Positions 22,405-32,249 of a DNA stretch of 64,000 bases are shown one piece after another. A program made the translations under genes and the position numbers. Position 1 is the stretch's first letter. Each line of letters opens with the position of its first letter. The notes beneath the pieces were generated by a model, which saw only the letters and a program-made list of their open reading frames with translations, did no database searches and was not told the DNA's origin. Origin of the DNA: Ancistrus triradiatus (taxonomy: Eukaryota; Chordata; Actinopteri; Siluriformes; Loricariidae); the NCBI GenBank assembly GCA_025084515.1, contig JAJAGP010001692.1:62001-126000 (forward strand). Reading direction: 5' to 3'.

Positions 22405-23335
22405 TCCCACTACCTTACATCACCATCTCTTTTAAGCAACCTCTTCTACATAGGATGTAGTCTACCTGTGTGCTCCTCCCTCCACTCTTATAAGTCACCC
22501 TATGCTCCTCCTTCTTTTGGAAATATGTGTTAACCACAGCCATTTCCATCCTCTTTGCAAAATCCACCACCATCTGTCCTTCTAAGTTACTATCCTTAAC
22601 ACCAAACCTGCTGATCACTTCCTCATCTCCTTTATTATCTTCACCAACGTGACCATTGAAATCTGCACCAATCACCAGTCTCTCCTCCCTGGGAATGCTC
22701 TCAACCACTTCATCTAACTCCCTCCAGAATCTCTCCTTCTCCTCTACTTCACAGCCAACCTGTGGTGCATAGCCACTAACAACATTCACCATTACACCCT
22801 CAATTTCCAGCTTCAGACATGTTATCCTATCTGACACCCTTTTCACCTCAACGACATTCTTTACATAGTCCTCCTTCAGGACCACACCAACTCCATTTCT
22901 CTTCCTATCCACACCATGGTAGAACAGTTTAAACCCTGCACCAATGCATCGAGCCTTGCTACCCTTCCACTTTGTCTCCTGCACACACAAAACATTGACC
23001 TTTCTCCTCTGCATCATATCAGCCAGGTCTCTACCTTTCCCTGTCATCGTCCCTACATTTAGGGTCGCTACCCTCAGTGCTATGTTCTGGCCCCTCCTGA
23101 TTTCTCTCTGTCTCCTCACACGCCTCCCTCCTCTTCGTCTTCGGCAAACAGTAGTCCAATTTCCGCTGGTACCCTGTTTGCTACCAGTACCAGTGGTGGT
23201 CGTTGTTAACCTGGGCCGCGACCGATCCGGTGTGGTGAAATTATTATGAACTCGCATACTAGATTTGGCAAATGTTTTACACCGGATACCCTTCCTGACG
23301 CAACCCTCACCATTTTCCGTCCGTGGGATCGGCAC
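22405..23335 (-). pseudogene. LINE endonuclease domain (APE type)
   Basis: A frame of 306 codons encodes an apurinic-endonuclease-like domain. ALRVATLNVGTM is the first catalytic strand (Asn). VLCVQETKWKG carries the conserved Glu. VNVVSGYAPQVG and LVIGADFNGHVG carry the Asp and Asn of the active site. QVDYILCRRG is near the end. The N-terminal 70 residues are basic and low-complexity. Proteins of this type are often annotated as craniofacial development protein 2-like. The domain core looks intact, but the frame ends where foreign DNA begins. Confidence 0.85.
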
Positions 23336-23349
23336 TAGAAATACCCTGC

Positions 23350-23700
23350 CTGAGCAATCTAGCGGCTGGTTTTAAATCACTGACTGCACCTTTATTTTAT
23401 GCTTATAGTAAATAAATTCAGCAGAGTAAAGCAAACCAATTACAACACACCACTACAAAGGAAGGCGACAGTGGCCGGCTGTCAGTGGGTGCTGTGACAA
23501 CAAATTTCCTTCTGCTAAGCCTCTGGAAATGGTCCGGGCAGAGACGGGTGTGTAGTGAAGGTGCCCCCTGTGTCCGGGATAAGTGGTGGTAAAACGGGAT
23601 GTTGTACTTTGCTCTGCTTTGTTATTGGGAACTAGACAGTACTTCCACTTTGTGATAAATAAGAGGTGGCACCTTTAATGTTCTTGTGTGTGTGTGTGTG
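23350..23700. repeat. Dispersed repeat block shared with 55.1 kb
   Basis: Positions 23495-23560 (ACAACAAATTTCCTTCTGCT, GGAAATGGTCCGGGCAGAGA, GTGTAGTGAAGG) match 55096-55165 closely, so two copies of an unnamed repeat exist. Just before, CACTGACTGCACCTTTA at 23380 repeats the motif of the 26.4 kb array. A (TG)n run closes the block at 23685-23705. Confidence 0.55.
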
Positions 23701-23710
23701 TGTGTATATT

Positions 23711-24085
23711 GTACTGTGCCAAAGTCTTAGGCCACAATAGATTTGTCTTTGTGATGGTATAATGACCATATACAATTATTTATTAGTGTCTTTATTAGAG
23801 TACAACCAGAAAGTACCGAAACGTTGTATTACAAACTGAATAGGCTACAGTGGTAAGTATTTAGTGACCTCCCCTTACACAGTCTGAAGAAGCTTGATCA
23901 GGCATGGTTTTTCTCACAAAGCTCACACAGACTGGAATGAAGATCAGTGGATAGGAGGATTATGGAGTGATGAATCCAAGTTTGAAATTTCTGGGTCCTA
24001 ACATCGATGCTGTGTTATATATGGTCATTATAGGATTGCTGAAACAACAAATCTAATGGTGGCCTAAGACTTTTGCACACTACTG
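23711..24085. mobile_element. Tc1 family C short element
   Basis: The ends are inverted: GTACTGTGCCAAAGTCTTAG at about 23711 and CCTAAGACTTTTGCACACTA at 24062. The interior holds only scraps of transposase, such as GATGAATCCAAGTTTGAAAT (a DES.F block) near 23970. It matches the copy at 35852-36258, which is deleted differently. Confidence 0.75.
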
Positions 24086-24106
24086 TGTGTATGTGTGTAT
24101 ATATAT

Positions 24107-24301
24107 ACTCACTAATACGTAATATTGGATCATTTTCCTCAATAAATAAATGACCAAGTATAATATTTTTGTCTCATTTGTGTAACTGGGTTCTCTTTAT
24201 CTACTTTTAAGACTTGTGTGAAAATCTGATGAGGTTTTAGGTCATATTTATGCAGAAATGTGGAAATTTCTAAAGGGTTCCCAAACTTTCAAGCACCACT
24301 G
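24107..24301. mobile_element. Tc1 family A right-end fragment
   Basis: ACTCACTAATACGTAATATT through CTTTCAAGCACCACTG followed by TA matches 41987-42177 almost base for base. It ends exactly at the element terminus, so the 5' side was lost on or after insertion. Confidence 0.85.
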
Positions 24302-24532
24302 TATACTAGTTAGTAATAACACGAGTCCAGGTCAGATGATTTAAGGCTGTAACCTCTGAAACTACAAACATTAATTCTGGCCTAAAGGTCAATTTTTGGC
24401 AGGTGATTTTTTTTTGTTTTGGGCGTCTTTTTGAGCGCTTTTGACAACACGAACCTTTGTGCATGAAATTTGGTACGATTTTTCGGAAATGTGGATCTGA
24501 GCGTTGGGGCGCCCCCTGGTCGATTTAAAATC

Positions 24533-24626
24533 GATTTCTCCGATTTTTCCTCTCTCCTTCTTCTCTTCTTTTTTTTTTCTCTTTCTTTTTCTCCCTCCTT
24601 CCCCTTTTTTGATTTTTTTTTTTTTT

Positions 24627-24667
<41 letters not shown>
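24533..24667. repeat. Long T-rich pyrimidine tract
   Basis: About 135 bp is almost pure T and C, ending in a T-run of over 30. The opposite strand is therefore purine-only, which can form triplex DNA. It may also be the A-rich tail of a minus-strand retrocopy, but no body is recognised upstream. Confidence 0.8.
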
Positions 24668-24669
<2 letters not shown>

Positions 24670-25545
24670 TGAAAAGTGCACTTTGTGCAGTAATAGAGTA
24701 GCAGAGTGCTTTCGGTGGGGGGGGGAAATGAAAGGAGCTGTGAATGTCAGTATTGTTATCAGTCAGGTTGTGCCATGGTGCTGGAGGGTGTCGGGCTGGG
24801 TGGGGGTGGATTATTGATTTTTTTTTTTTTTTCGGTCGTTCCTGCTTCCTTTTCGTCGTGCAGTTTTTGTCTGAATCACTGTCATACTTTTTTTTTTATT
24901 TTTCTTTAAACGTGATATTTATGGCCAATGGATGTCCCTTTATAGCAGGATATTAGGATCAGTGAATGTCTCTCGGGTAGATACGAGGGAAGAGGAAGAG
25001 GCACCTCGCCCGGCCTTTCTGACTAAACAATACCAAGACCACCATATCTCTGAGAGTCTAGGAGAGCACAGAGAGCGTGGAAGAAAGAGCTGTAGCGAGT
25101 GTCGAGTGAAGTCACGGTCAGATGGCTGAAGGAGACGAGATCACAAACGAGCTTAACCGAAGAGGTTTTGCGACAGCATTGCAAGGCATATTCATTTGAG
25201 CCGGGGAGGGAGTAACAGAAAGCCCACGAAAAGAAAATGTAAATTTGGGTTGGACTTTATTAAATCCTGAATGTGTTTACCAGTTTACAGTGTTTAATGT
25301 CACGCAAGCACTCGACGTCTAGCTCTTGCGACTTTGTTTATTGTCCTTGAGTAACTTTAAAGGTGCTTATAAATAAAGCTGTATTATTATTACCATATCC
25401 TTTTCTTTTCTATGAATTTAATTCCAACACATTCGCTCTGCCGGTCCTGTATGGCACCTGTCACACAGGCCCAGCACCTCTGGACTCGAGGGAACTCTGA
25501 AACTCACAAGGTGGAATCCCCTGGCAAGGCAGAACAACAGGCACG
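24670..25545. other. Unassigned
   Basis: It holds two further T-runs (about 24815 and 24890), a 65-codon frame (24932-25129) rich in Glu and Arg of no known family, and ATTATTATTA at 25383. No exon signature is clear. Confidence 0.35.
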
Positions 25546-25550
25546 TTTGC

Positions 25551-25606
25551 AGCATTTAGCAGATGCCCTTTAATCCAGAGCAACTTTGTCAAGTGCTTTG
25601 TAATCT
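25551..25606 (-). mobile_element. SINE I tail fragment, antisense
   Basis: GCAGCATTTAGCAGATGCCC and CCAGAGCAACTTTGTCAAG are the reverse complement of the conserved 3' tail (GCTCTGGAT, GGGCGTCTGCTAAATGC) of the SINE I copies. No head is present. Confidence 0.7.
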
Positions 25607-25879
25607 TCTTAGTAGACATTACCTCATGTTACCTCAAGTTCAGTTCCAATCTTCAGTTAAGACTCAGTCATTCAGACATCCAGTGGAAGCCTTGATGCTT
25701 GTCTTCATTTAATCTCGTGTGGTGGGTCAAGTCGGGCCAAACACTTTTCTCAAAGGGTACCTAAAGGCTTGATTAGAGCCTTTAGGTAAGAAGTAGCTGG
25801 TCCGGTTTTGGCTTTAGGCCCGGTTTAGGTGAGCATCGGGATTTTGAATCTGAATTCCAGAGTATGAGGACCTTCTTAC

Positions 25880-26078
25880 ATATAACATCTAAGTCACACA
25901 AGGAAGTTTGGTTTCTTTTTGAGTCCTGGTCCTTGCAAGGGTTTTTCTTTATGGCATTCAGGGAGTTTTTCCTTTCCACTGCCACCCAAGTCTTGCTCAT
26001 TTTGGGCTTTGGGCCTAGATAATTGAAAGCTGCTCTGAGATAATGCTCCATTGTAAAAAGCACTATATGTATAAATAA
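25880..26078 (+). repeat. Dispersed repeat R1 (3' end type)
   Basis: The phrases GGGAGTTTTTCCTTTCCACT, GAGATAATGCTCCATTGTAA and AAAGCACTATATGTATAAAT match 52005-52135, and in inverted form 26240-26375. Sequence of this type is abundant in fish genomes as the 3' end of a retroelement. The exact family is not resolved. Confidence 0.65.
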
Positions 26079-26080
26079 AT

Positions 26081-26205
26081 CAGGGTTAAGGGTCTTGCTT
26101 AAGGACCCAACAGTGGCAGCTTGTTAGAGGTGGGGTTTGAACCCTGAACCTTCTAGTTCATAGATTCATAGTCCAGTATTGTAACCACTAGGCTACCGCA
26201 GACAA
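26081..26205 (-). mobile_element. SINE I, antisense, tail-truncated
   Basis: The minus strand reads GGTAGCCTAGTGGTTACAAT (A box), GGTTCAAACCCC (B box) and CCACTGTTGGGTCCTTAAGC, then ends in CCCTTAACCCTGA. The 3' tail is missing. It sits exactly between two R1 copies of opposite orientation. Confidence 0.8.
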
Positions 26206-26234
26206 AGACGACCCCAGCTGGAACCTGGAAGAAT

Positions 26235-26375
26235 GAAGACGACAGTCAGATTTATTTCTATAGCACTTTTTACCATGGAGCATTGTTTCAATTCACCTTT
26301 ACAATTTTCTATTATCTTCTATTATCTAAACCGAGGTCGACAGTGGCAAGGAAAATACTCCCTAAACGTTATAAG
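26235..26375 (-). repeat. Dispersed repeat R1, inverted copy
   Basis: TTTATTTCTATAGCACTTTT, ACCATGGAGCATTG and GACAGTGGCAAGGAAAATAC are the reverse complement of the 25.9-26.1 kb copy. Together the two could form a stem with the SINE in the loop. Confidence 0.65.
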
Positions 26376-26397
26376 GAAGTAAGTTAATACTTAGTAA

Positions 26398-26780
26398 TAA
26401 TTCACTGACTGCACCTTTAATGCGGTTAAGCGTGCTAAATGAAATCTGAATATCCTGAACGCTTGATGTTCACTGATCCTGAAGCAGCCACAGAGACCTG
26501 ATTTTATCAAGAGCTTCCAGAATGGGAGGACTTAAAGTGATCTGACCACCAAATCATTGACCGCACCTTTAATCTGGTTTAACACACTGTATTAAATATA
26601 CAGACCATTCTGAAACCCAGATATTTACTGATAATGGAGCAGCTGCAGAGACCTGATTTGCATCATAATTATTTATTTTATGGCCAGCTTGCAGAATGTG
26701 AGGCGACCTACATAAAGTGGTGCGAGTAATACATTGCTGGTCACACCTTTAATGTAGTTTAGCTTGTTGTATTAAAGGGG
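26398..26780. repeat. Tandem repeat, about 155-180 bp unit
   Basis: CTGACTGCACCTTTAATGCG at about 26405, TTGACCGCACCTTTAATCTG at about 26557 and GGTCACACCTTTAATGTAGT near 26735 mark successive units. Between them CAGAGACCTGATTT and CAGAATG(G/T)GAGG recur in order. It has about 2.3 units, with a short AT-rich insert in the second. Confidence 0.75.
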
Positions 26781-26784
26781 GTAA

Positions 26785-27330
26785 ATGTCTGGTCTGCAAC
26801 ATGTGTTCTATCAACATTTGAACTTTTGGTTTTCACACTTGTGGTATTTTAAGCCAGCAGTAAATAAGTGCAAATCAAATAATGTGGACCACTAACATAT
26901 GACCAATCAAGACAAAGCAGAGTGCAAACGTGTTCCAGGGACCTGGCTTTAAAAGAAACACTGAAGTGCAGAGCTGCATTTGTTCCATTAAAGGGGAATC
27001 CATGTTTTTAAGGAGAAGGTAGACTTTAGAGGAGCATCACAATGTTTTTGAGCATGTGAGGATTACGCATCGCCAATCGCTGGCAGAAGTATTGGCACCT
27101 TTAATCAGAAACGAGTTACAATCTAAATTCTTTTATAATGGCCTTTTAGGCGATACGTGCATGGATATTGATTTCCCTGTGTGATTGTGCGCTGGAATCT
27201 GGCCTGAACTCAATCTCTAAGGGTCAGAGATCATAATGACATCACACTGAGAGGACCTAATACCAGCATGCAATCAGGAGCCGTTATGTAACTTGATATT
27301 GCTTTGTTCGTTCACCCATGCTGGTATTTA
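26785..27330. other. Unassigned
   Basis: One more TTGGCACCTTTAATCAG lies at 27090. Nothing else is recognised. Confidence 0.35.
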
Positions 27331-27334
27331 TACC

Positions 27335-27800
27335 CACTGACCAAAAATAAAGTATGGAGACCTTGTGGTGGGCGCTTCAATCCTGCCTTGGCTGTGGAGC
27401 GACACACTGCCCCCAGATGCTGGTGTGATGATCTGGGGAGCCATCGCATACCTAGTCAGTCGTCCCTAGTAGTGATACGAGGGACACCATCAGCTCAGTG
27501 ATATGTGCAGGACATCCTGTGATGCCTCTCATGGCAGGGCTTCCAACTGGCATTTTTCAGCAGGATACTTCTCACCCACACACAGCAAGGCTTTTACAGG
27601 AATGTCTCCACCAGATTGGAACACTTTCTTGTGTGGAGGATCTACAGGACCAGCTGTGACATCTGTAGGTAACTGTGCTGCAGGATACCATACAGAACCT
27701 GTATGCCTCCGTGCCAACCGTACCTCATGGGTATCCAGGCTAGAGACGGCCTAACAGGGTAACTAGAGCCTCCTTACATGTAATCATCATTACATTCACG
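27335..27800 (+). pseudogene. Tc1 family G transposase remnant
   Basis: An outer end like CACTGACCAAAAATAAAGTA near 27338 is joined directly to the second half of a transposase. It reads VERHTAP, then WCDDLGSHRIP in one frame and GVMIWGAIA in another, IRGT, GIFQQDTSHPHTARLLQECL in the frame near 27550 (second catalytic Asp), and NLYASVPTV near 27690. The N-terminus with its helix-turn-helix is missing and frames shift at least twice. The C-terminus runs to about 27750. Confidence 0.75.
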
Positions 27801-27811
27801 CATATAAAGAT

Positions 27812-28310
27812 TCATTCAGTCCCAACAACTCCTTTTTTTGAATGAGTTTTATTATTGACAAGAGCCAAGTTCTGTTTCTTAAAGACATGCCTCAGTTCAG
27901 TTAAAGTCTGCAGTTCTGAGGGTGTTGGCAGGGCCACGCTGCTCTTCTCACCATCTGTAAATCGGCCCATGAGTCGGTGAAGCTGGCCGCCTCTACAGCT
28001 TTGCACACATGACGCTGTTTCTGCGGCTGTGAACGTGAGGCTCTCTGCGGTTTGACCTGCTGTTCGGTTCACAGCTCTGCCTCGTGCTTTCTTTCTCAAT
28101 GGTGAGAAACATCTTCTTCGAGTCCTTCTGCGTTCGTTTGCTCGCGAGCCGACGGCAGGATGCTCCTGTCTGATCTGAGATCGATGCAGATCAGATTTGG
28201 GTTCTGTGGCGTGGGCCATGTGGCGTCGGAGTTGCACGTACGTGCCTCGGCACAGGATGTCGCAGGTTTTAAGTGCAGCGTCGGGGAGGTGCTGCTTCCT
28301 CTCTGAAGTC
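27812..28310 (-). CDS. Candidate 3' terminal exon, product unknown
   Basis: On the minus strand a frame runs without a stop from about 28310 to a TGA near 27812, some 165 codons. Its 5' edge is preceded by a pyrimidine-rich CTTCTTTCTAATGTCAGCAG, a good match to a splice acceptor, with a stop codon in frame just upstream. The protein would include CDILCRGTYVQLRRHMAHA, a basic RRRTRRRCF stretch and ELRHVFKKQNLALVNN. I recognise no family. CpG retention differs from flanking repeats. AATAAAACTCATTC followed by an A-run near 27840 could be a polyadenylation signal or a retrocopy tail, so a processed pseudogene is also possible. Confidence 0.3.
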
Positions 28311-28319
28311 TGCTGACAT

Positions 28320-28735
28320 TAGAAAGAAGTGGGAACAGCCACGCTAAACCCTGAGAACGAGAAGACGTGGGGTCTGCGAGCGTGCAGATGTCCTGCCGAC
28401 GTTACAGACGCCGCCTAACTTCCGCCAGCTTTCTGACGCTTGTTTATTAAAAACAGTTTGGCTCTTATTGCGTTCCATCTTCTAGACAGAATAATACTGA
28501 TTCACAAAATGCAGGGCATGTCTAGTAGTGTGCACTCGAATGATATAAAACCCATAACGTTGGTATAGAGGCATATGCAAAGATCTGATTAAATGATCTT
28601 CTAAATAAAAAGAACTTAGCACTTCCTCTGCAGGGATCAGAATTAAATATGACATGTTTGTTAAATAAATGGAGGATTGTAAGGGTTAAAGTTGACATCA
28701 CATCCTTCCGTGGCATTATTGGCTGGTTGCAAAGT
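28320..28735. other. Unassigned
   Basis: No repeat recognised. If 27812-28310 is an exon, this would be its upstream intron. Confidence 0.35.
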
Positions 28736-28737
28736 GC

Positions 28738-28832
28738 GAACCCGGAGATGCATGATTACCCAAGTGCATGTAAAATCTGAGAACAATCCGATTTTCTGCA
28801 GTTCATCGGATTATTAAGTGCATATAAGCGCA
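28738..28832. mobile_element. Solo end of the long-TIR short element
   Basis: AACCCGGAG, TGATTACCCAAGTGCATGTA, TTTTCTGCAGTT and GGATTATTAAGTGCATAT match the right end of the element at 62903-63446 in the same order. The other end is missing. Confidence 0.65.
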
Positions 28833-28839
28833 CTGACTG

Positions 28840-29490
28840 ATTCCCTCAGCCCCTCTTTATCCCTCGTCCTCGCTCTCTCACTCACACTCCCAAACACACA
28901 TTTTATAGAATGAAAAAACTGTCCTTTATATGACAGTTTTGCTATTTTTAAATACTGTTGCATTTCTGACAGGTTTTCCAGGAGAGAGCTGGGAACTGTG
29001 AAGCCTGCAGAAGGCTGTGAGAAACGAGTGCATTTAACAATCGTTTCTCCCCTTTTGTTTTTCTAGTTTCTTATACTGCTTGTTTTTCCTACCAACTGTC
29101 CCACAATACATGTACAGTTCCTACACTGGTAACAATTGATCATCATCTCAGTGCTTACAAAGAGCGCAACGCCTTCAGCATTCAGTCTGCTCACGCTGAT
29201 GCTGCATGTGTTTAATTAATAAACATTCCACACCAGAGGCTGCTCTACAACAGCTAATGTGCCTGATCAGGTCATATGTGGGCTAAGTAGGTTAATAACA
29301 TTAAAAATGAAGATAATATCCTTATCCGACCACAGACAGGTATGGTAACGGACAAAAAAACAGATGCGATTTTCACCATAGTGGGACCTTGTGACCAAGT
29401 GCGCCATGTTTTTTGTCTAAACACTAAAAGCTCCCTGTCTGCTTTTGCTTTCTTTAATTTCCCTTCTCTTAATGTGTCAGAGAATTCGTG
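28840..29490. other. Mostly unassigned, with a shared block
   Basis: Positions 29350-29475 (AACAGATGCGATTTT, ACCAAGTGCGCCATGTTTTT, TTTAATTTCCCTTCTCTTAA, TGTGTCA) match 43705-43802, so an unnamed dispersed repeat lies directly beside the Tc1 element. The rest has no recognised feature. Confidence 0.45.
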
Positions 29491-29494
29491 TCTT

Positions 29495-30600
29495 TTTTGA
29501 AGCTGTCACCAGGCAACACGGACTTCACAAATGTTCTATGGGGCTGAGGTCTGGAGACTGGCTAGGCCACTCCAGGACCTTGAAATGCTTTTTACGGAGC
29601 CACTCCTTCGTTGCCCGAGCGGTGTGTTTGGGATCATTGTCATGCTGGAAGACCCAGCCATGTTCCATCTTCAATGCTCTCACTGATGGAAGGAGGTTTT
29701 GGCTTAAAATCTCACGATACATGGCCCCGTTTCATTCTTCCCTTAACACGGATCAGTCGTCCTGTCCCCCCTGCAGAGAAACAGCCCCAAAGCATGATGT
29801 TTCCACCCCCATGCTTTACAGTAGGTATGGTGCAACTCAGCAGTTCTTCTTCCTCCAAACACGATGAGTTTAGTTTTTACCAAAAAGTTCTTATTTTGGT
29901 TTCATCTGACCACATTATATTCTCCCAATCCTCTTATGGATCGTCCATATGCTCTCTGGCAAACTTCAGACAGGCCTGGACATGTACTGGCTTAAGCAGG
30001 GGGACACGCCTGGCCACTGCAGGATCTGAGTCCCTCTCAGCGTAGTGTGTTACTGGTGGTAGCCTTTGTTACTTTTGGTCCCCAGCTCTCTGCAGGTCAT
30101 TCATCAGGTCCCCCCGTGTTGTAGTTTCGGGATTCTGGGATTTTTGCTCACCGTTCTCATGATCATTTTGACCCCACAGGATGAGATCTTGCGTGGAGCC
30201 CCAGATCAAGGGAGATCATCAATGGTCTTGTATGTCTTCCATTTTCTTACAACTGCTCCCACAGTTGATTTATTCACACCAACCTGCTTGCCTATTGTAG
30301 ATTTACTCTTCCCAGCCTGCTGCAGGTCTGCAATTTTCTTCCTGGTGTCCTTCGACAGCTCTTTGGTCTTGGCCATGGTTGAGTTTGGGGAGTCTGACTG
30401 TTGAGGCTGTGGACAGGTGTCTTTTATACAGATAACGAGGTCAAACAGGTGCCATTAGTGTACAGGTAACGAGTGGAGGACAGAAGAGCTTCTTAAAGAA
30501 GTTGTTACAGGTCTGTGAGAGCCAGAAATCTTGCTTGTTTGTGGGTGACCAAATACTTATTTTCCACCATGATTTACAATTAAATCCTTTAATCCAGATG
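29495..30600 (-). mobile_element. Tc1 family B copy, both ends lost
   Basis: On the minus strand it has leader sequence (30377-30600, with CAGGTGTCTTTTATACAG inverted and GGTGACCAAATACTTATTTT) and then a long transposase pseudogene. Neither terminal repeat is present. The 3' end stops after the catalytic Glu block at about 29525 and the 5' end fades near 30600. Confidence 0.85.
29525..30376 (-). pseudogene. Tc1-like transposase (family B)
   Basis: It starts at an ATG at 30376 (MAKTKELSKDTRKKIADL type). The paired helix-turn-helix region follows, and the DDE domain comes after it. WSDETK near 29915 carries the first Asp. GWVFQHDNDPKHTARATKEW near 29640 carries the second Asp. SQSPDLSPIEHL near 29530 carries the Glu. 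A stop after TIDDLP and a frameshift near 30110 break the frame, and about 50 C-terminal residues are missing. All three catalytic residues are still present. Normal family length is about 340 residues. Confidence 0.85.
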
Positions 30601-30609
30601 TTTTCTTTA

Positions 30610-32135
30610 ATATCCATGTTTTTAGAGGCAGACTGTTGCTCGTCCTATAAGCGCTTGATGAGCTGTTCTGCCCGACAACCGAGCTCTGATTGGTCAGAAT
30701 GATTTTACAATGCAGAAAGTAGAACAGGCTCCGACTAAACATTTTACGCAGCGTTGTGGTCCGTGAGTCTGGGACTTCGTGTTAAGGACGGCATTAAGAT
30801 ACGCTTGTTCTTTTCAAAACCTTTTTTTCATCCATAAAATCTGACTCGGTGTGAAAAGCCCTTAAGATGTCCAGTTAATGGTTAAGGGTTTGGCTTGGCC
30901 CTAGTATTCCTCTCTGTAAATAATTATGTACATGCGTGCTTTGATTTCTGAGAGTCCAGACTGCCTGAGTTCCTCTGCCATGACATCCTTCCTTTCATGG
31001 AAGGCCCAGAGAGCCGTGACTAACATGGCATCATACTCCGGTAATCCCCTAAAGCTTGGGTTTTATATCAATGTCCTGTTTGGAGAAACTTCAGCTGGCT
31101 GATGGTGTGTAATTGTGTTGGTGTTTGTCGTCTTTGTTTGCCTTTAAACTTTCCAGGAACGGTTGAGCCTTGCATTTATTTTACAGATTAATTTATGAAG
31201 ATTTTTCAAGAATACACAGGCCACAGATCAGCAGCGGGAAGGCAAGACTCCCCAGAGATGCTCAAGGAAGAAACCGTGAGAGGAACCAGGCTGAAATGGG
31301 GAACCCGTCCTTCTGTGAGCGAGAGCGTTTCGCACTCTCGGAATGACTTTCCTGCTGGTTTCACTGATGTCCTGAATATGACCTGCTTTAAGCTGAAGAA
31401 CTGGATAATAAGCACAGCGTTTAAGGGATTACGTTCTACAGCGTGCAGAGTCTGAATGCTATGTGATCATCCAGAATGTCTTTTGAGCCTAAACTCCCCA
31501 GAGCTCTTGAAGTCAGTGTAAAGAAGAGTGTGTCTGTTTACCTTAAGTTCACTTGATCCTAAACCGTGTCCTATCTGACTAAAGCTAACCACGAGCTCTA
31601 CACTCAAACCTGTTTGCTGCCCCTGATATAAAGATATACAGATCTAAAGTAAGCAGATCATGAAGCCACGTCCTGAGTGGGCCAGAGCGGTGAGACTGAG
31701 CGTACGGAGACAGGATGTGTGTTCAGAGCTGGAGGTTTGGATTCAGTCCAGTCTTGTACTCTCACAAACTGGCGTGTTTTCACCCGAGCTCCCACCAGAA
31801 CTGTGCCACCTGGTGGAAACCGAATATCTGTAGGCACCGGGCTCTGCTGTCCCAGCTCATATTTCAGACCCAAACCCGTGAGTCATGACAAAGTGAAGCG
31901 TTCTTGTTCACACACTAGTCTGCTGTGATTCATACCGAGCTTTCATAGTAGCGGTTTTACATTCGCGGAGTTAGGAGGGAGTGGAAAGTTTAGAGTTTAG
32001 GAAAAAAGATACAAATAAATGAGTGGCTCCTGTTTCAGAGATCTGCCTGATCCAATCAGATTTCTGCAGCAGCCAACGCCCACTTACACCACTAAAAGAG
32101 GAGTGTTTATATTAGAGCCAGTGATATAACAGTGT
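30610..32135. other. Unassigned, possibly a dispersed-repeat scrap
   Basis: The stretch near 31215-31310 (CCACAGATCAGCAGCGGGAA, GAAACCGTGAGAGGAACCAG) has the flavour of a repeat I have seen in fish genomes, but no second copy lies in this window. No gene is supported. Confidence 0.35.
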
Positions 32136-32138
32136 TAC

Positions 32139-32240
32139 ATCTCCATCTATCTATCTGTCTGTCGATCTATTTATCCATCTATATATCTATTTATTTGTCT
32201 GTTCATCCCTCCATCTATCAATCTATCTATCTATCCTCCT
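32139..32240. repeat. (ATCT)n microsatellite, imperfect
   Basis: Repeated CTATCTATCTGTCTGTC-type tetranucleotides with interruptions. Confidence 0.9.
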
Positions 32241-32249
32241 TGTTTCTAG

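Larger units (their letters stand above)
19990..23345 (-). mobile_element. RTE-like LINE, antisense, with foreign insert
   Basis: The element reads on the minus strand from a start near 23345 to a stop codon at 20025-20027. After the stop comes a GAA-type simple tail at 19992-20006, as RTE-clade LINEs often have. Order: endonuclease (22405-23335), about 0.94 kb of unrelated DNA (21466-22404), then reverse transcriptase and C-terminal region (20025-21465). The span of about 3.4 kb is close to a normal RTE, but part of the linker between the domains has been lost. Confidence 0.8.

Noticed and set aside
24382..24681. Lysine-rich 99-codon minus frame
   Set aside because: It is the translation of a T-rich tract on the other strand.
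24932..25129. Glu/Arg-rich 65-codon plus frame as an exon
   Set aside because: No acceptor or donor fits both edges and no family is recognised.
27812..28310. C2H2 zinc finger in CDILCRGTYVQLRRHMAH
   Set aside because: The Cys and His spacing does not fit the C2H2 pattern, so I make no domain call.
29445..30045. Two plus-strand frames of about 140 codons
   Set aside because: They are antisense to the family B transposase, which is clearly encoded on the minus strand.
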